Source: Austropuccinia psidii (lineage: Eukaryota > Basidiomycota > Pucciniomycetes > Pucciniales > Sphaerophragmiaceae). From it: a stretch of DNA of 64,000 bases. Under the pieces are notes generated by a model, which did no database searches, was not told where the DNA came from, and was given only the letters and a program-made list of their open reading frames with translations. Positions 26,560 to 38,881 of this stretch are shown here, in pieces (position 1 is the first letter of the stretch; each line of letters begins with the position of its first letter). The translations under genes were made by a program, and so were the position numbers. The DNA lies in contig JALGQZ010000012.1 of NCBI GenBank assembly GCA_023105745.1, positions 44,719,763-44,783,762 on the forward strand, written 5' to 3'.

Positions 26560-26583
26560 AAAAACACATGGCCAGAACCCAAA
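26560..26583 (-). promoter_or_regulatory. Candidate primer-binding site of element F
   Basis: Directly inside the 5' LTR, the minus strand reads TTTGGGTTCTGGCCATGTG. The same position in C and D reads TTTGGG(G)..C..GCCGTGA, so the site is conserved across the three families. The tRNA primer was not identified. Confidence 0.5.
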
Positions 26584-28478
26584 TGTAAGATGTGTCTATG
26601 AGAATCTTCATGATATTACTATGACTGTTCTTATAAGATATAATAAATAATTAATGATTGATTTTCTTTTAACTTGCTATAAGCTACTAGTGATTTTGAA
26701 AGTAAGCAGTAATTTTCTTTCAGGGTTAATTAAAAGAAGTATCAATAATAAACTTCTCATTATAATAGTATGAAATTATTTTAATTTAGAATTATCTTTT
26801 AAAAGATTAATTATAGATATAATTCTTGAAAAAAACTACACACTAGAGAAAAACTTCAATAATTGAGATAAAAAAACTCACCAATAATCCAATGATATGT
26901 TGAAAAGAATTGGTAGAGTTTTTTGATGAATTATTGGTAGATTTAAAGGATCAAAATAGATCAATAACAGTAATACAGCAATATAATAGTTAAATAATAT
27001 TGAAAATAGTATATTTCTTTGATTCAATTTCTCTCTGATTTATTCTGAAATAATCAAAAAACTTAAGAAAAGATTGAATTAATACTCACGTGTTGGTAAT
27101 AATGATAACATTGCATATTAAGATAATTTGGAAGAACAGGAAGAGGAGGCCTCTTTAATCCAACCAAATCTCACAGAAAAATTCCACTGAGAAAACTTAA
27201 AAACCAATGAGTTAGCAAACAGCTTCTCTCTTTCATTTTAGGATTATAGCACTTTCTTTCATGTAAGATTATCATAATTAATTAATTAAGTAATCAGATG
27301 TGACTACTAACCCATTTATTGTTGAAAAAAAGGAGTAAAGAATTCAAATCTTCTTTGATTCCAAAGTCAAAATTGATCTCTGAAAGCTAGAAATTTTATT
27401 GGAAATTTAATAAAATATTTTATTTTCTGTAAATTTTTGAATTTTTAGTGTTTCATATGGAATCATCAAACATGGACTGTAAGTAAAACCTATAATTTAA
27501 ATTATGAACTCAAAATTCATTTTGGGTTTTCTATGGATTCTACCTTTCTACATTGGTCCTGAAGGCTTCATAAAGATTGATTAATAATTTTATTGTGAAA
27601 GAATTTTTGAAGTTTTTACCTTATTTCTACCTAGAAAAGGAAACAGCACAGTAATAGCTGGTTACCATGAGGTAAATTCATTGATACTAGTACCAAAAGG
27701 GTTATAGTTACTATTTTAGGGCTTATCAAATGAAAATGATTAGTAATTGCCATGGTCACAGGAGTCATAGTTGCTCATTACCTCCTTTTCATCTCAAAAT
27801 AATAGCTTATTTGCTATTTTCTCATGAATTAATAGGACTTTATTTTGGCAACCAATTTCCCAAAAGGCTTTAATAGACTAATTGGGCCATGATCAACCAT
27901 GGATAAAATATCTAGAGCTATCTATGCCTCAGAGGCCTCAGAATTTGGGTACCCTGGATCTCTTTGAGGTCTTTTTTACCCTTAGATATTTTCACATCAA
28001 AATAGTAATTCAAGCTTCAAGACTGATATCCACTATGGGAGAATTAAAAATGCATGTAAGAATACAGTAACATGAAGTTCCACAAACATGCATAACACTA
28101 TTCTTTTTGAATATGGCAAATGGGATTTGTCTCATTACCATTCTTTTGGCATGAAATTGAGAAAAACAAAGATCTTCACAATTCTTTTATGTGGTATTGA
28201 TGATTTTATGTTGAATCATTCTCCATATCACCACCTCATATAGTTAATTTGAGCTTATTCACTCTATGGATCTACCCTAGGTAAAACTTTGTGTATAATT
28301 TGAATCTGACCTTAAATTCATGGATTTACTTGCTCAAGAAAATTCATTCATCTTTTGTAGAATAAGAAATGAAGAATTTTGAATATATCCATGACTTATG
28401 GGTTATCAATAGTTCATATTTTCTTTTAATACTAATTGTGGCCTAATTGGGTATGTAAAATATGCCTCTAGGCTCACA
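26584..28478 (-). repeat. 5' LTR of element F
   Basis: 1895 bp. On the plus strand it starts TGTAAGATGTG and ends CTAGGCTCACA. It is homologous to the 3' LTR but longer at the GGCTCACA end. Confidence 0.8.
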
Positions 28479-28985
28479 GTTTTGCTAAGATTTCAAATAT
28501 GAGTGTGAAATGAATTGGTACTAATTAACCAGCCTTTTTTTCAGTGTGTAATGTATTTCAAATCCCTCAATTATTGCATTTAATGTGGGAAAGAGGAATA
28601 AGAAACCATGATTTGAGCATATTTTGTGGTAAGGATGTAAGCTCTTTCAATAATTTCAATCCAAAAAATTTGACTATTCAATAATTCCCACATTGCATAT
28701 TTTGATATATGTGTAAATGCTTCTCAAAAATTGCAAAAAAGCTTTTTTCAAAGGATTTTTCATTTGATTTTATTTTTTGGCTTTCTCCACTTTTTTTAAT
28801 TGAGAATTATTTTTTTCTTACATTATTATATATATATTTTTTCTCCATTATCATGAACTGAATTACTGCCAAGCTCAATGATGTGCTATATTTCATGCTC
28901 ATTTATTCAATAGAACTTCTCAAGGATCTGATTGATGCCAGACATAATTGCATTTATTCTGTTTTTTATGAAAATTCAATACTTT
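28479..28985. other. No recognisable gene
   Basis: About 500 bp of AT-rich spacer between element F and the LTR of element E. No coding or repeat structure seen. Confidence 0.35.
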
Positions 28986-30710
28986 TGTAAGGTGTGGATA
29001 TGAAACTTTGATTAAAAATTGAGTACTTTTCCTGTCCTCAAAACCTGTATAAAGTAAAAAAGGATTAAAAATAGTAGGAGATAGTATTTTTAAGACAAAA
29101 CATGCCAATTTTATTGTTTTTAACTTCATAAGTATAAAACAATAATATTATAAAGATTTATAGTTTTACCAACAATAAAAATTTATCCAAAAATACTCTA
29201 CAAGAGATATTTAAGGCTAGAAAAGAAATTTCTTCAACAGCAGTTTCAATTGGAATTAATTGAGCAAAGAGCTGCAAGCAATTAATTAAAGAACAAAGTC
29301 TTGAAAATACTTATAAAGAGAAGACATGCCCAAAAGTGACCAGAGTGAATTTGGAAACAAAGTGACAAAGTTAACAGTGATTAAAGATGCTTTAATTCAC
29401 TTTTGGGGTGGTTCAAGGGATAAAAATGATTATAAGAGTTACAAACAAGGATTATAATTATTTTTTCTTGTTGTTAAAAGGCTTAAAATGATATAAAAAA
29501 GGTGGTTGGAATCTTCTATTGAATTGTTTAACAGTTTATAAACTAATTATAAAAGGAAAAGATTCTAACATGAAGAGAAAAGTGGGGCAAAGAAGAAGTT
29601 CTTTTATAGCCATCAATTTTCTTACTCCAAAAGTAAAATTTACTCTTGTCAATTGTGGAAAACACTCTGACAACAGAAAAGCCAAATATGGCATCATTGA
29701 ACCCTGGTTTAGACCAAAAAGAGCTGATTTTAGCCATTTTAGACCCTTATATCAGCCATTACTATAGTAATACCTGGTCTAGAGTCTTCAAAACACGTCA
29801 GAATGAGTGTAAGGGACGTAGAAGCCAGTTAACACTTTTTTACTAAGATTGTTTTATCTTAAGGGTAGTTTTAACCTCTTGGCAACAGTTAAAACTACCC
29901 TGGTTGGTATCAAAACCTCATCATCAATTGAGACACAGACCCTGTGACTCAATTCCAGGCCAAAGATGATGAACGTTTGCGTGGATTTTGACATCCCATG
30001 CCTGTAAGCAAGGAGTTTGGGGGTCTGGCTCCCCCTTGGAGCTAGAGTACCTTCCCCCCCAGAATTAATCTTTCCAATTTATTTTTTCTTTAATTCCTTA
30101 TCATGTAATACACTTGTAATTTACACTTACAATTCAATTGATTTTTTAAAGTACACAACTGTAATAATCAATACCTCATATGTAAAATACAGTTCACTTA
30201 TGTAATACACGCACACATTTTTACATTTCAATTGAAGGTTATCACCACATGTGGTGTGAATTAAATTAAGGTTTTGAGTATTTTCAACTTTTTGTACATA
30301 AAATACTAAAAACTTCATTTAAGCTTATTTAAAGTTGAGTTACAGAAATTTTACCCAGAGGTGACCCCACCTTATTTTTTATCAATAATCCAATGGTGAA
30401 GTAACTTTCTTATTTTTATTTATTGGATAAAAATTTATAATATATTTCATGTAACGTTTTACCAAAAATATTTTAATTTCATTAATTTTATTAAAAATTC
30501 ATTTTTACTTAATTTTTTCAAGTAAAAATGTGTTTTCATAATTTTAAAATTTAATTCAATTATAATTAAATTTTTCTTTTTGTATATAAATTTGTATATA
30601 TATTTTAATTTTTATCTTGATAATATAAATTAATAAATTTTATTTATATTTGTATCTTATTTTGTTATTTGTGGTCTTTTGGGTATATGAAAATACCTCT
30701 AAGGCTCACA
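28986..30710 (-). repeat. 3' LTR of element E
   Basis: 1725 bp. On the plus strand it starts TGTAAGGTGTGGATATGAAA and ends AAGGCTCACA, then runs straight into the 3' end of the E pol frame. It is clearly of the same family as LTR-a/b/c but diverged, with a missing stretch before the AT-rich end. It contains an extended stem (GGGTAGTTTTAAC at 29863-29875 pairing with 29888-29900). Confidence 0.9.
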
Positions 30711-31093
30711 TTCCCTCCCCTAAAAAATATTACTTTGTAATATTGTTATTTCTAGTGTGTCTGAACCTTATGAGAAGCTTATTAGATTCAGGTATGCTGT
30801 TTTCTGATAAATGTTCATCTTCACAAGTTGGGTCACTGTACCTAACAAGGTATTCTGTTACTTTATTGGTTCTAAACTTTCTTTCTTTGCGAACTTTGCT
30901 AATTTTCTTAGTACCAGATGATTCAATAGGAGGTATATATTGGGGAACTTCATTCCTCAAAGGAAATATTTCAGGATCATTAGATTTACATGGAATTATC
31001 AAGCTCACTGGGAATGTAGGATGTTTATTGCTAAGTTCTTCAGATAGTTCTACTTCAACAGCATTTTCTCCATGGAGGGCCTTAATAACAAAA
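30711..31093 (-). pseudogene. Element E: 3' end of pol
   Basis: On the minus strand this encodes the end of integrase and the chromodomain-like tail (for example [16 protein letters not shown]), preceding the E LTR. It breaks off at 31093 exactly where LTR-a starts. The missing upstream part continues at 60166. Joining both sides through a single CAAAA gives the same sequence order as C1 around 33295-33325, so the two pieces are one element. Confidence 0.93.
31089..31093. repeat. Left TSD CAAAA of the C composite
   Basis: CAAAA precedes LTR-a and is repeated at 60166-60170 after LTR-c, 29 kb away. Confidence 0.93.
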
Positions 31094-31711
31094 TGTAAGG
31101 TGTGGATATGAAACTTTGATTAAAAATCAAGTACTTTTCCTGTCCTCAAAATTTGTATAAGGTAAAAATCAATTAAAAATAGTATGAAATATTATTTTTA
31201 AGAGAAAACACGCCAATTTTATTGTTTATAACTTTATTAGTATAAAACAATAATATTATAAAAATTTATTGTTTTACCAACAATAAAAATTTATCCAAAA
31301 AATACTCTACAAGAGATATTTTAAGGCTACAAAAGAAATTTCTTCAAGAGCAATTTCAATTGGAATTAATTGAGCAAAGAACTGCAAGCAATCAATTAAA
31401 GAAAAAAGTCTTTAAAAAAGAATATTAAAGAGAAAACACGCCCAAAAGTGACCAGAGTGAATTTGGAAACAAAGTGACAAAGTTTACAGTGATGAAAGAT
31501 GCTTTAATTCACTTTTGGGGTGGTTCAGGGGTAAAAATGATTATAAGAGTTACAAAAAATGATTATAATGATTTTTTCACGTGGTTAAAAGGATTAAAAT
31601 GATTTAAAAGTGGTGGTTGGAATCTTTGATTGATTGGTTTAACAGTTTTAAACTAATTAATAAAAGGAAAAGATTCTAACATGAAGAGAAAAGTGGGGCA
31701 AAGAAGACATT

Positions 31712-31719
31712 CTTTTATA
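31712..31719 (-). promoter_or_regulatory. TATA box in LTR-a (also in LTR-b and LTR-c)
   Basis: The minus strand reads TATAAAAG, in the orientation of the C elements. Identical boxes lie at 39976-39983 (LTR-b, promoter for C1) and 58944-58951 (LTR-c, promoter for C2). Assignment is by position and consensus only. Confidence 0.55.
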
Positions 31720-31995
31720 GCCATCAATTCTCTTACTCCAAAAGTAAAATTTACTCTTGTCAGTCGTGAAAAACAGTCTGACAACAGAAAAGCCAATTAT
31801 GGCATCATTGAACCCTGGTTTAGACCAAACAAGGGCTGGTTTAAGCCATTTTTAGCCATTTTTAGCCATTTTAGACCCTTAAATCAGCCATTACTATAGC
31901 AATACCAGGCCTAGAGCCTTCAAAACACGTCAGAATGTGTGTCAGAGGCGTAGAAACCAGTTAAAACTGTTTTTACTATGATTGTTTTATCTTAA

Positions 31996-32033
31996 GGGTA
32001 GTTTTACCCTCTTGGCAACAGCTAAAACTACCC
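31996..32033. repeat. Conserved 11-bp stem hairpin in the LTR
   Basis: GGGTAGTTTTA at 31996-32006 is complementary to TAAAACTACCC at 32023-32033, with a loop containing CTCTTGGCAACA. It is conserved in LTR-b (40260-40297), LTR-c (59228-59265) and, extended to 13 bp, in the older E LTR (29863-29900). Confidence 0.85.
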
Positions 32034-32956
32034 CAGTTGGTATCAAAGCCTCATCATCAATTGAGTTCACAGACCCTGTAACTCAATTCCAGGCCAAAAG
32101 TGATGAACTTTTGCGTGAATTTTGACATCCCACGCCTTTCAGCAAGGAATTTGGGGGTCTAGCTCCCCCTTAGAGCTGCAGTTCCTTTTCCCCCCCAAAT
32201 TTAATCTTTCCAATTTATTTTTCCTTTAATTCCTCATCATGTATTATACTTATAATTTACACATGTAATTCAATTCAATTGTACAGTACAATACAGTAAT
32301 AATTGACACCTCATATGTAAATCAAAGTTCACTTATGTAATACACGCGCACATTTTGACATTTCAATTGAATTCAATTGAAAATACTTTAATTCCTCATA
32401 ACTTCTAAACTAAACACAACACCTCAATTTTAACACAAAAATTGATGGTTAACACCACATGTGGTGTGAATTAAATTAAGGTTTTGAGGATTTTCAACTT
32501 TTGTATTGAAAATACTAAAAACTTAATTTAAGCTTATTTAGAGTTGAGTTACAAAAATTTCACTCAGAGGTGACCCCACCTGATTTTTTATGAGGAATCC
32601 AATGGTGAAATAAAATTTATATGTTTATTTATTGGATAAAAAGTTATAATAAATTTTATTTAACTTTTTTCCAAATTTATTTATTTTTTCACAATTTTGT
32701 TAAAATTTCATTTTTACTTAAATTTTTCAAGTATAAATGTAATTTTATATTTACAAAATTTAAAGTAATTTTATTTTTAAATTATAATTAATTTTTTATT
32801 TTTAATATAATTTTATATTTATATTTTTTATTTTTATTTTAATAATATAAATAAATTTATTTTATTTATATTAATATGTTATTTTTTATATTTGTGGTCT
32901 TTTGGGTATATGAAATTACCTCTAAGGCTCACATTCCCTCCCCCTAAAAAAGAATA

Positions 32957-35900
32957 TTACTTTGTAATATTGGTGTTTCTAGTGTGTCTGAATCTCCTCA
33001 GGAGTTTGGTGGCTTCTGGTATATCTTTCTCTTCTAACCATTCATCTTCACAAGTTGGGTCACTGTACCTAACAAGGTATTCCCTTACTTTCTTGGTTCT
33101 TAATTTCCTTTCTTTAAGAACTTTGGTTATTTTCTTAGTACCAGATGTCTCAATAGGAGGTATAACTTGGGGAATCTTATTCCTCAAGGGAAATTTCTCA
33201 GCATCACTAGATTTGTATGGCTTTATCAAGCTTACTGGAAATGTAGGGTGCTTATTGCTAAGTTCTTCAGATAACTCTACTTCAACAGCATTTTCTCCAT
33301 GGAGGGCCTTAATCACAAAAGGTCCTGCAAAGGAGTCTTTTAACTTTTTACATCCTTTGATGTTATTGAAGTTAGTGGTGGATACAAGAACTAGGTCCCC
33401 CACTTTGAAATCTGGAGTTGCATGAGATTTATCCCATTTGTCTTTAGCATATGCAAAAGAGTCCTCCATGCATCTCACTGCATGCTTTCTAGCTTTGTCT
33501 AGCATTCCTTTGAAGCTAGCAGCTGTGGGATGTATTTCAATTAAGTCTTTCCTCAAGGAATCTTGGGGTAACTTGGGGTTCCATCCTTTTTCTAGAATAG
33601 CAGGAGTCTGATTGGTACTGGAATGGATTGATGTTTTATATGCTAATTCCAGTTCTGGTAACAGAGTACACCAATCATGGGTAAATCCATCACAATCTTT
33701 GAATTCAAGGCCATATGCACAAAATCTTCTCACCATGTCCTCTAAGGTTTGGATCATTCTTTCAGCCAGACCATCAGTTTGTGGGTGGTAGGCTGTAGAG
33801 AAAGACAGTTTTGTGCCAAATAATTGGTGAAGATTTGTCCATAGAGCTGAAGTGAATTTGGGATCTCTATCACTGATGATATTTGTAAATATCCCAGTCC
33901 ATGACACTACTCTATTCCATATCAGAAGAGCTGTATCCATGGCTGTATCATCTTTGTGACATGGTAAAAAGATTGGAGTTTTACTGAATCTGTCCACAAT
34001 TACTAGGCAAGCATTATAGCTCCTGTCACCTCCTGGTGGTAGGCCAGTCACCCAATCCATATGGACAATTTCCCAAGGTCTGTTTGGTTCTTGGATTTTC
34101 ATCATATTTCCAAGTCTTTTGCCAGTGGATTTATTTGCCTTTTGGCATCTGTCACAGGTTTTGCAATATTCTGCAACATCTTTTTGCCACATTGGCCACC
34201 ATATGCAGGTCTTTACTTTCTCTCTTGTTCTTTCCTCAGAAAGATGTCCTGAAAAGGGACTATCATGGCATTCTTTCAGTACAAGATTGATTAATGACCT
34301 GTCTACAACTGTCATGACACATGTGTGCTTGGTTCTGTGGTAAATTATACCATCCAGTAGGTGAAATCTCCCTTCATTATAAGATTTTCTCCATACTTCA
34401 TCCAAGGCATGTATTAGAGAGTTGTCTTTACAGTCTTTGTTAAGTAATTGGCATAAGATGCTACAATTCTTATCTTGAGTGTAACTATTTCTGACTTCTT
34501 CAAAGAAGGTGGTGTTCAAGTCTGTAACACTTATTCCTTCTATTGGAATTTGTGGTGAAGCTTCTTCTGGAACATAAGCAGGATTATCAATGTTACTTGG
34601 TAATGGCCATCTGCTTAGTCCATCTGCATTCTTATGAATATTCCCATCCTTATGAACAATAGTCATATTGCCTCTGTATTCTTGTATGGCTATTTGCCAT
34701 CTGAGCATGTGTCTGTTAGGTGTTTTCATGTTCAAAAGTGATTTCACAGCTGTACAATCTGTTATTACTTCAAAAACACATCCCTCTAAGAAATAGTTCA
34801 ATTTCTCTAAGGCCCAGACAAGGCATAGACATTCCATTTGACTTGCTCCATATCTGGCTTCAGTTGGTTTGATTTGCCTGGATATGAAACATATTGGTCC
34901 TTCTACAGGTTTGTCATTTATGATCTGAACTTGGTGAAGTGCAGCACCTAGTCCATCCCCTGATGCATCAATATACAGTTTGAAAGGCAATTTAAAGTCT
35001 GGCATCAGTAAGAGTGGAGCAGTGGTCAATGCTTCTCTTAGAGACTCAAAAGCTTTGACTCTGTCAACAGTCATCTCAAATACTGTGTCTTTGTCACACA
35101 ACTTATAAAGTGGTCTTGCTATGGATGCAAAGTCTTTAATGTGTTGCCTGTAATATCCTGCAAAACCTAAGAATGACTGAATTTCCTTCTTATTCTGAGG
35201 CATGGGTTTTAACAATACTGCTGCAACTTTGTTTTTATCAATTCCAAGGGACAAACCAGATACAACATGTCCTAGTGCCTTAAGTTCTTTAAATCCAAAA
35301 TGACATTTCTTCAAGGAGATTTTCATGTTTACTGATTGGATTTTTGTCAAAACTCTTGATAATCTGTACATGTGCTCCTCCCAAGTCTTTGAACAGATAA
35401 TAATGTCATCAATGTAAATGATTAACCATCCCTCTGAGAGTTCTTCAGGGAAGATTTCATTCATCATTCTTTGGAAGTGTGAAGGTGCATTTTTGATACC
35501 AAAGGGCATCCTTAAGTATTCATACACTCCACAATGAACAATAATTCTCAAGTATTTTCTTGCTCTTGGTGTTACTACATTTTGATGGAATCCTTTAAGG
35601 GCATCCATAGTGGTTATATACACTGCTTGAGATATTTGAGTAAGGGCAATTTGGATTTTTGGTATTGGGTATCTGTCTGGAACAGTGTAAGTGTTCAGAG
35701 CTCTAAAGTCCCCAACCATTCTGGATTTTCCATTATGCCACGCCACTATGACTGGTGTAGTTATTTCTACTTCCTCATTGTGGCCTACTTTTCTTATTAC
35801 ACCAAGGTCTAGAAGTTCTTTGATATGAATTTCTAGAGCTTCTCTTGATTTTGGACTTGCTGGATAAGCAGGTCTTCGTAAGAGTGGTGGATAAGGTCTC

Positions 35901-38881
35901 TCAATGTTAAGAATGATGTCAACTTCATGACCAATAATTGCTCCCAGGGGTTCTTTGTCTGTAGCAAATGCTCCTCTGTGGTCATACAAAAGGGAAGAAA
36001 GTTCATTTTCTTGCTTATCAGTCAGATGAAAGCTTATTTCAGCCTCATTTAACTGTTCAGATTTGAATTTCTCTAACTCTAAGTTGACTGGTGATACTTT
36101 GTTTACTGTAATTTGTCTTTTAAAGGGTAAAAAGGCAAATTTCTGGCGCTTATTGTCTACAATTGTAAAGTATCTGTCTTTGTTATTATGTAAATCTATC
36201 CCATACATGATTAAATAGTCATTTCCCAATATAAAATGGGTACTAGAGCAATTTTCCATAACAACAAATTCAACTGTGATCCTTAAATTCCCATTTATGT
36301 GTGGGAATATGACATTGGTCTCAAAGATTCCTAATGCTTTCATTGGGTTACTTGCACTGTTGAATTTTATACCATCAATTGGTAACAATTGGTCTTCAAA
36401 ATTTGGTACACAAGTCTTAAGAAAAGATTTTCCAACACAAGAGCAGAAGGCTCCTGGGTCAAGCAAAAGTTTGGTGGGTTTGTTGTCAATCACCACTTCT
36501 GTTATACAGGAGTTACCAGCTGTATAACCTTTTCCTCTGTTTGGTTTTGTCTTCATAAGTTGTGCATCTTGAACTTTTGATAAATCAACTTGACCATTGC
36601 TCAATTGTGGTAAGTGGGAATAAGATTCCATGATGTCAAAAGTGGCATTGATATTTTCTATATCTTTTGAAGATTCAGAAAATATGGATGACTTATCATC
36701 TGAATTGTCTTCAATTATGTCTTCTTTTTCAACATCTGGTTCCTTTTCAATGTCAATTTCATTGATTTTCCCCCTCCTTGGACATGTATTGGCTAAATGG
36801 GTGGTGCTTTGGCAAATATGGCATTTTCTGACTGTATCTGCAGATTTATATTTAATATTACCAGAATTTTCTTTGGGATTTTTGTCCACAGAATCTTTCC
36901 AAGGTGTATTAAACCTTGTTTTGAGATTCACCCTACTAGAACCAATTTTGGTTCTGGTGGTTACTTCTTCTAGTATATTGATAATATCTTCTGCTGAAGA
37001 TTGTTCAGTAGTCCTGCTTTTGACAGCATGCTCTAAGTCACCTCCACATTGTCTCAGAATTTTTCTATGGATCATAAACTCTGACATGTCAGGATATAAT
37101 GCTGTTAATCTGTCCTTTTGTTGGCAAAACCATGGTAAAGCTCTGTCTTTATCAGCATTAAATTTGGCAGATTCAAAGGCTGTTTCAACTTTAAACCTCC
37201 AAGCATCATTTGCCCATTTGTTGATGATTTGGGTTTTCCACCAAGTCCAACTCTGGTGTCCATGTGCTTGTCTTATTTTGATGTACCATCTGTGAGCTGA
37301 TCTGGTAAACAAGGTGTTAAACCTGGCTGTTACCAATCTGTCTGGTAATTCAAAATCTTCTTTGATCATGTCAATACCTCTAATGAATTCCATATGGTCA
37401 TACTCTCCTTCACCACTGAAGTGAGGCCATTCTTTAAGTTTTGGAACTTCTTTCAAGAGTGCTTGGCCCATTGATGGTTCCAAGTTATGAAAAGAAGTGG
37501 ATAATTCATTTTTTAATTGTGAATTATCAGGATCCAATACTTGTGGATTTGGAATTCTTGTGCCCTCATTTTGATTTAGAGGTGTAGACATTCTTGGTAA
37601 GGTGTTCAGTATTTGTTCAATGTCATTCATTTTACTGTTGCTACACCTTTGGGAATTTCTGTATTCATGTTGGAAGCTTTGTATTAAATTTATTACTTCA
37701 ATTTTATACATGTCTTCCTTATGTGTCAGTTCTTGCCATAACTCTGTCTGTCTTCTATTATCAGCAGTGACTTGATTCAATTTCATTGATAATTTTGATA
37801 CTTCTTCTTGTGAAGCAGCAAAACACTTTTTCAAGGCAATGGTATATGTCTTTACTTCAGTAAATGAATTTGAAATGTCATCAAGGACTTTCTTGTTATC
37901 TGTTTTGATAATATTTATGGCTTGTTTAATTCTTGTTTCAATCATGTCATCAATATTGAATTTAGAATATTTATCTGTTAATTCTTTAATAATGGCAGAT
38001 TGTTCATTTATTTTAATGTTAGAAGAATTGTCATTATTAGAATTTTTAATTGTTCTTAAAACTTTTTCAAAACACATAAGTGTTTCATTAATTTGGCACA
38101 GACTCAGGTTGTTTGTTTTAATGTTGTTACAAATGGTGTCATTTTTATCAGAAAGATGTTTTTTCACGTCATTTATAGCATTATACAACTCTGGGATGGA
38201 ATCAAATATGTCAGAAATCATTTCTGGAACTTTAATCTGGCTTCCTCCTTCTTCTGTAATTCCATCATGGTTCTGGCCATCTGAAATACATTTTCCATGG
38301 CATCCTGCTGAATCTTTGGGATTCTGTAGCCCTGGCTGTAAGGTTTTGGGGCTGGTGCCTTCCCTTTGCCCTTGTTTGGAGTTTGTGGCTGCTTTTTCAC
38401 GTTGGAATTGCTGCTGCTGGCCACTGGGGCTGTTTTTGGCACTGGTTTGGGTGGTGGAGGGTTGTTTTTCCTCCATTCTAGTGTCAAAAGCATCATGTTT
38501 TTCTTCTCCATCAATGGATGCCATCCATTGAGCAATTTGCAAGTGTTGGGATGGCCCAACAATTTCCTTACTGTCAGGTAAGAATTCATGCAGTTTTTCC
38601 ACAGATCTGCCAGGATCTGGTACTCCTTGTACTGCAGTGCATTGTTGTAAGCTTTGTGGCTGGCTTTGTATATGTCCACTGAGGCTTCTTGTGGCGGTGT
38701 CAGCTCTTTTTGAAGGTAAAATGGTATTATCAGCTTCAGAATGACCCATTTTAGTTGTTTGGAAGTCATCAACTGACCCTTTTCCTTCTGTACCTGGTTG
38801 GTCTCTGCCATAATCACGTCTATTACCTTTTTGGGAGCTGCTTGAGGGGTTGTAGCTGGCTCCTGACCTGGTTGAAGGCAT
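32957..38881 (-). CDS. Element C1 gag-pol polyprotein, intact (1974 aa)
   Basis: A single frame with no stop between gag and pol. Approximate residues: low-complexity N-terminus 1-230, overlapped by another ORF; helix-rich linker 230-440; retrotransposon gag domain from [14 protein letters not shown] near 480; CCHC zinc knuckle [14 protein letters not shown] near 685; aspartic protease near 807; RT with YIDD near 1154; RNase H from YIDASGDG near 1303; integrase zinc finger near 1535-1575; integrase catalytic D, D, E near 1608 (HMDWVT), 1671 (SDRDPKF) and 1707 (LAERM); chromodomain-like tail 1910-1970. RT, RNase H and integrase motifs are all intact. The protease is odd: it reads DPGA where DTGA is expected. 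The ATG at 38881 sits in the last bases of a predicted intron. Nearly identical flanking LTRs suggest a young and possibly active copy. Confidence 0.95.
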   Translation of the reverse strand: MPSTRSGASYNPSSSSQKGNRRDYGRDQPGTEGKGSVDDFQTTKMGHSEADNTILPSKRADTATRSLSGHIQSQPQSLQQCTAVQGVPDPGRSVEKLHEFLPDSKEIVGPSQHLQIAQWMASIDGEEKHDAFDTRMEEKQPSTTQTSAKNSPSGQQQQFQREKAATNSKQGQREGTSPKTLQPGLQNPKDSAGCHGKCISDGQNHDGITEEGGSQIKVPEMISDIFDSIPELYNAINDVKKHLSDKNDTICNNIKTNNLSLCQINETLMCFEKVLRTIKNSNNDNSSNIKINEQSAIIKELTDKYSKFNIDDMIETRIKQAINIIKTDNKKVLDDISNSFTEVKTYTIALKKCFAASQEEVSKLSMKLNQVTADNRRQTELWQELTHKEDMYKIEVINLIQSFQHEYRNSQRCSNSKMNDIEQILNTLPRMSTPLNQNEGTRIPNPQVLDPDNSQLKNELSTSFHNLEPSMGQALLKEVPKLKEWPHFSGEGEYDHMEFIRGIDMIKEDFELPDRLVTARFNTLFTRSAHRWYIKIRQAHGHQSWTWWKTQIINKWANDAWRFKVETAFESAKFNADKDRALPWFCQQKDRLTALYPDMSEFMIHRKILRQCGGDLEHAVKSRTTEQSSAEDIINILEEVTTRTKIGSSRVNLKTRFNTPWKDSVDKNPKENSGNIKYKSADTVRKCHICQSTTHLANTCPRRGKINEIDIEKEPDVEKEDIIEDNSDDKSSIFSESSKDIENINATFDIMESYSHLPQLSNGQVDLSKVQDAQLMKTKPNRGKGYTAGNSCITEVVIDNKPTKLLLDPGAFCSCVGKSFLKTCVPNFEDQLLPIDGIKFNSASNPMKALGIFETNVIFPHINGNLRITVEFVVMENCSSTHFILGNDYLIMYGIDLHNNKDRYFTIVDNKRQKFAFLPFKRQITVNKVSPVNLELEKFKSEQLNEAEISFHLTDKQENELSSLLYDHRGAFATDKEPLGAIIGHEVDIILNIERPYPPLLRRPAYPASPKSREALEIHIKELLDLGVIRKVGHNEEVEITTPVIVAWHNGKSRMVGDFRALNTYTVPDRYPIPKIQIALTQISQAVYITTMDALKGFHQNVVTPRARKYLRIIVHCGVYEYLRMPFGIKNAPSHFQRMMNEIFPEELSEGWLIIYIDDIIICSKTWEEHMYRLSRVLTKIQSVNMKISLKKCHFGFKELKALGHVVSGLSLGIDKNKVAAVLLKPMPQNKKEIQSFLGFAGYYRQHIKDFASIARPLYKLCDKDTVFEMTVDRVKAFESLREALTTAPLLLMPDFKLPFKLYIDASGDGLGAALHQVQIINDKPVEGPICFISRQIKPTEARYGASQMECLCLVWALEKLNYFLEGCVFEVITDCTAVKSLLNMKTPNRHMLRWQIAIQEYRGNMTIVHKDGNIHKNADGLSRWPLPSNIDNPAYVPEEASPQIPIEGISVTDLNTTFFEEVRNSYTQDKNCSILCQLLNKDCKDNSLIHALDEVWRKSYNEGRFHLLDGIIYHRTKHTCVMTVVDRSLINLVLKECHDSPFSGHLSEERTREKVKTCIWWPMWQKDVAEYCKTCDRCQKANKSTGKRLGNMMKIQEPNRPWEIVHMDWVTGLPPGGDRSYNACLVIVDRFSKTPIFLPCHKDDTAMDTALLIWNRVVSWTGIFTNIISDRDPKFTSALWTNLHQLFGTKLSFSTAYHPQTDGLAERMIQTLEDMVRRFCAYGLEFKDCDGFTHDWCTLLPELELAYKTSIHSSTNQTPAILEKGWNPKLPQDSLRKDLIEIHPTAASFKGMLDKARKHAVRCMEDSFAYAKDKWDKSHATPDFKVGDLVLVSTTNFNNIKGCKKLKDSFAGPFVIKALHGENAVEVELSEELSNKHPTFPVSLIKPYKSSDAEKFPLRNKIPQVIPPIETSGTKKITKVLKERKLRTKKVREYLVRYSDPTCEDEWLEEKDIPEATKLLRRFRHTRNTNITK

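Larger units (their letters stand above)
18567..28478 (-). mobile_element. Element F: complete but decayed Ty3/gypsy retrotransposon
   Basis: Two diverged LTRs (18567-20223 and 26584-28478) flank a minus-strand gag-pol remnant. A primer-binding-like sequence follows the 5' LTR and a purine-rich tract precedes the 3' LTR. Flanking 5-mers are ATTTT and GTTTT, one mismatch apart, which may be a mutated TSD. The decayed frames and unequal LTR lengths mark an old insertion. Confidence 0.8.
31094..32933 (-). repeat. LTR-a: 3' LTR of C1
   Basis: 1840 bp. Plus-strand start TGTAAGGTGTGG, end AAGGCTCACA. It is followed by the C1 polypurine tract (minus strand AGGGGGAGGGAA, 32934-32945). It carries the conserved TATA box, hairpin and palindrome listed separately, and has several private substitutions relative to LTR-b and LTR-c. 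Confidence 0.95.

Noticed and set aside
31681..31899. A 72-codon plus-strand frame present in each C-type LTR (MKRKVGQRR...)
   Set aside because: It is antisense to the element, overlaps the LTR promoter box, varies with indels between copies and resembles no family. Its recurrence is explained by LTR copy number.
32892..33425. A plus-strand frame of 177 codons over the 3' end of C1 pol (and 41156-41689 over C2)
   Set aside because: It is a shadow of the intact pol frame on the minus strand; its sequence is just the reverse complement of conserved integrase codons.
36630..38531. Long plus-strand frames of 221 and 230 codons opposite C1 gag
   Set aside because: They are antisense shadows repeated identically opposite C2 gag. 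No start context, domain or independent conservation.
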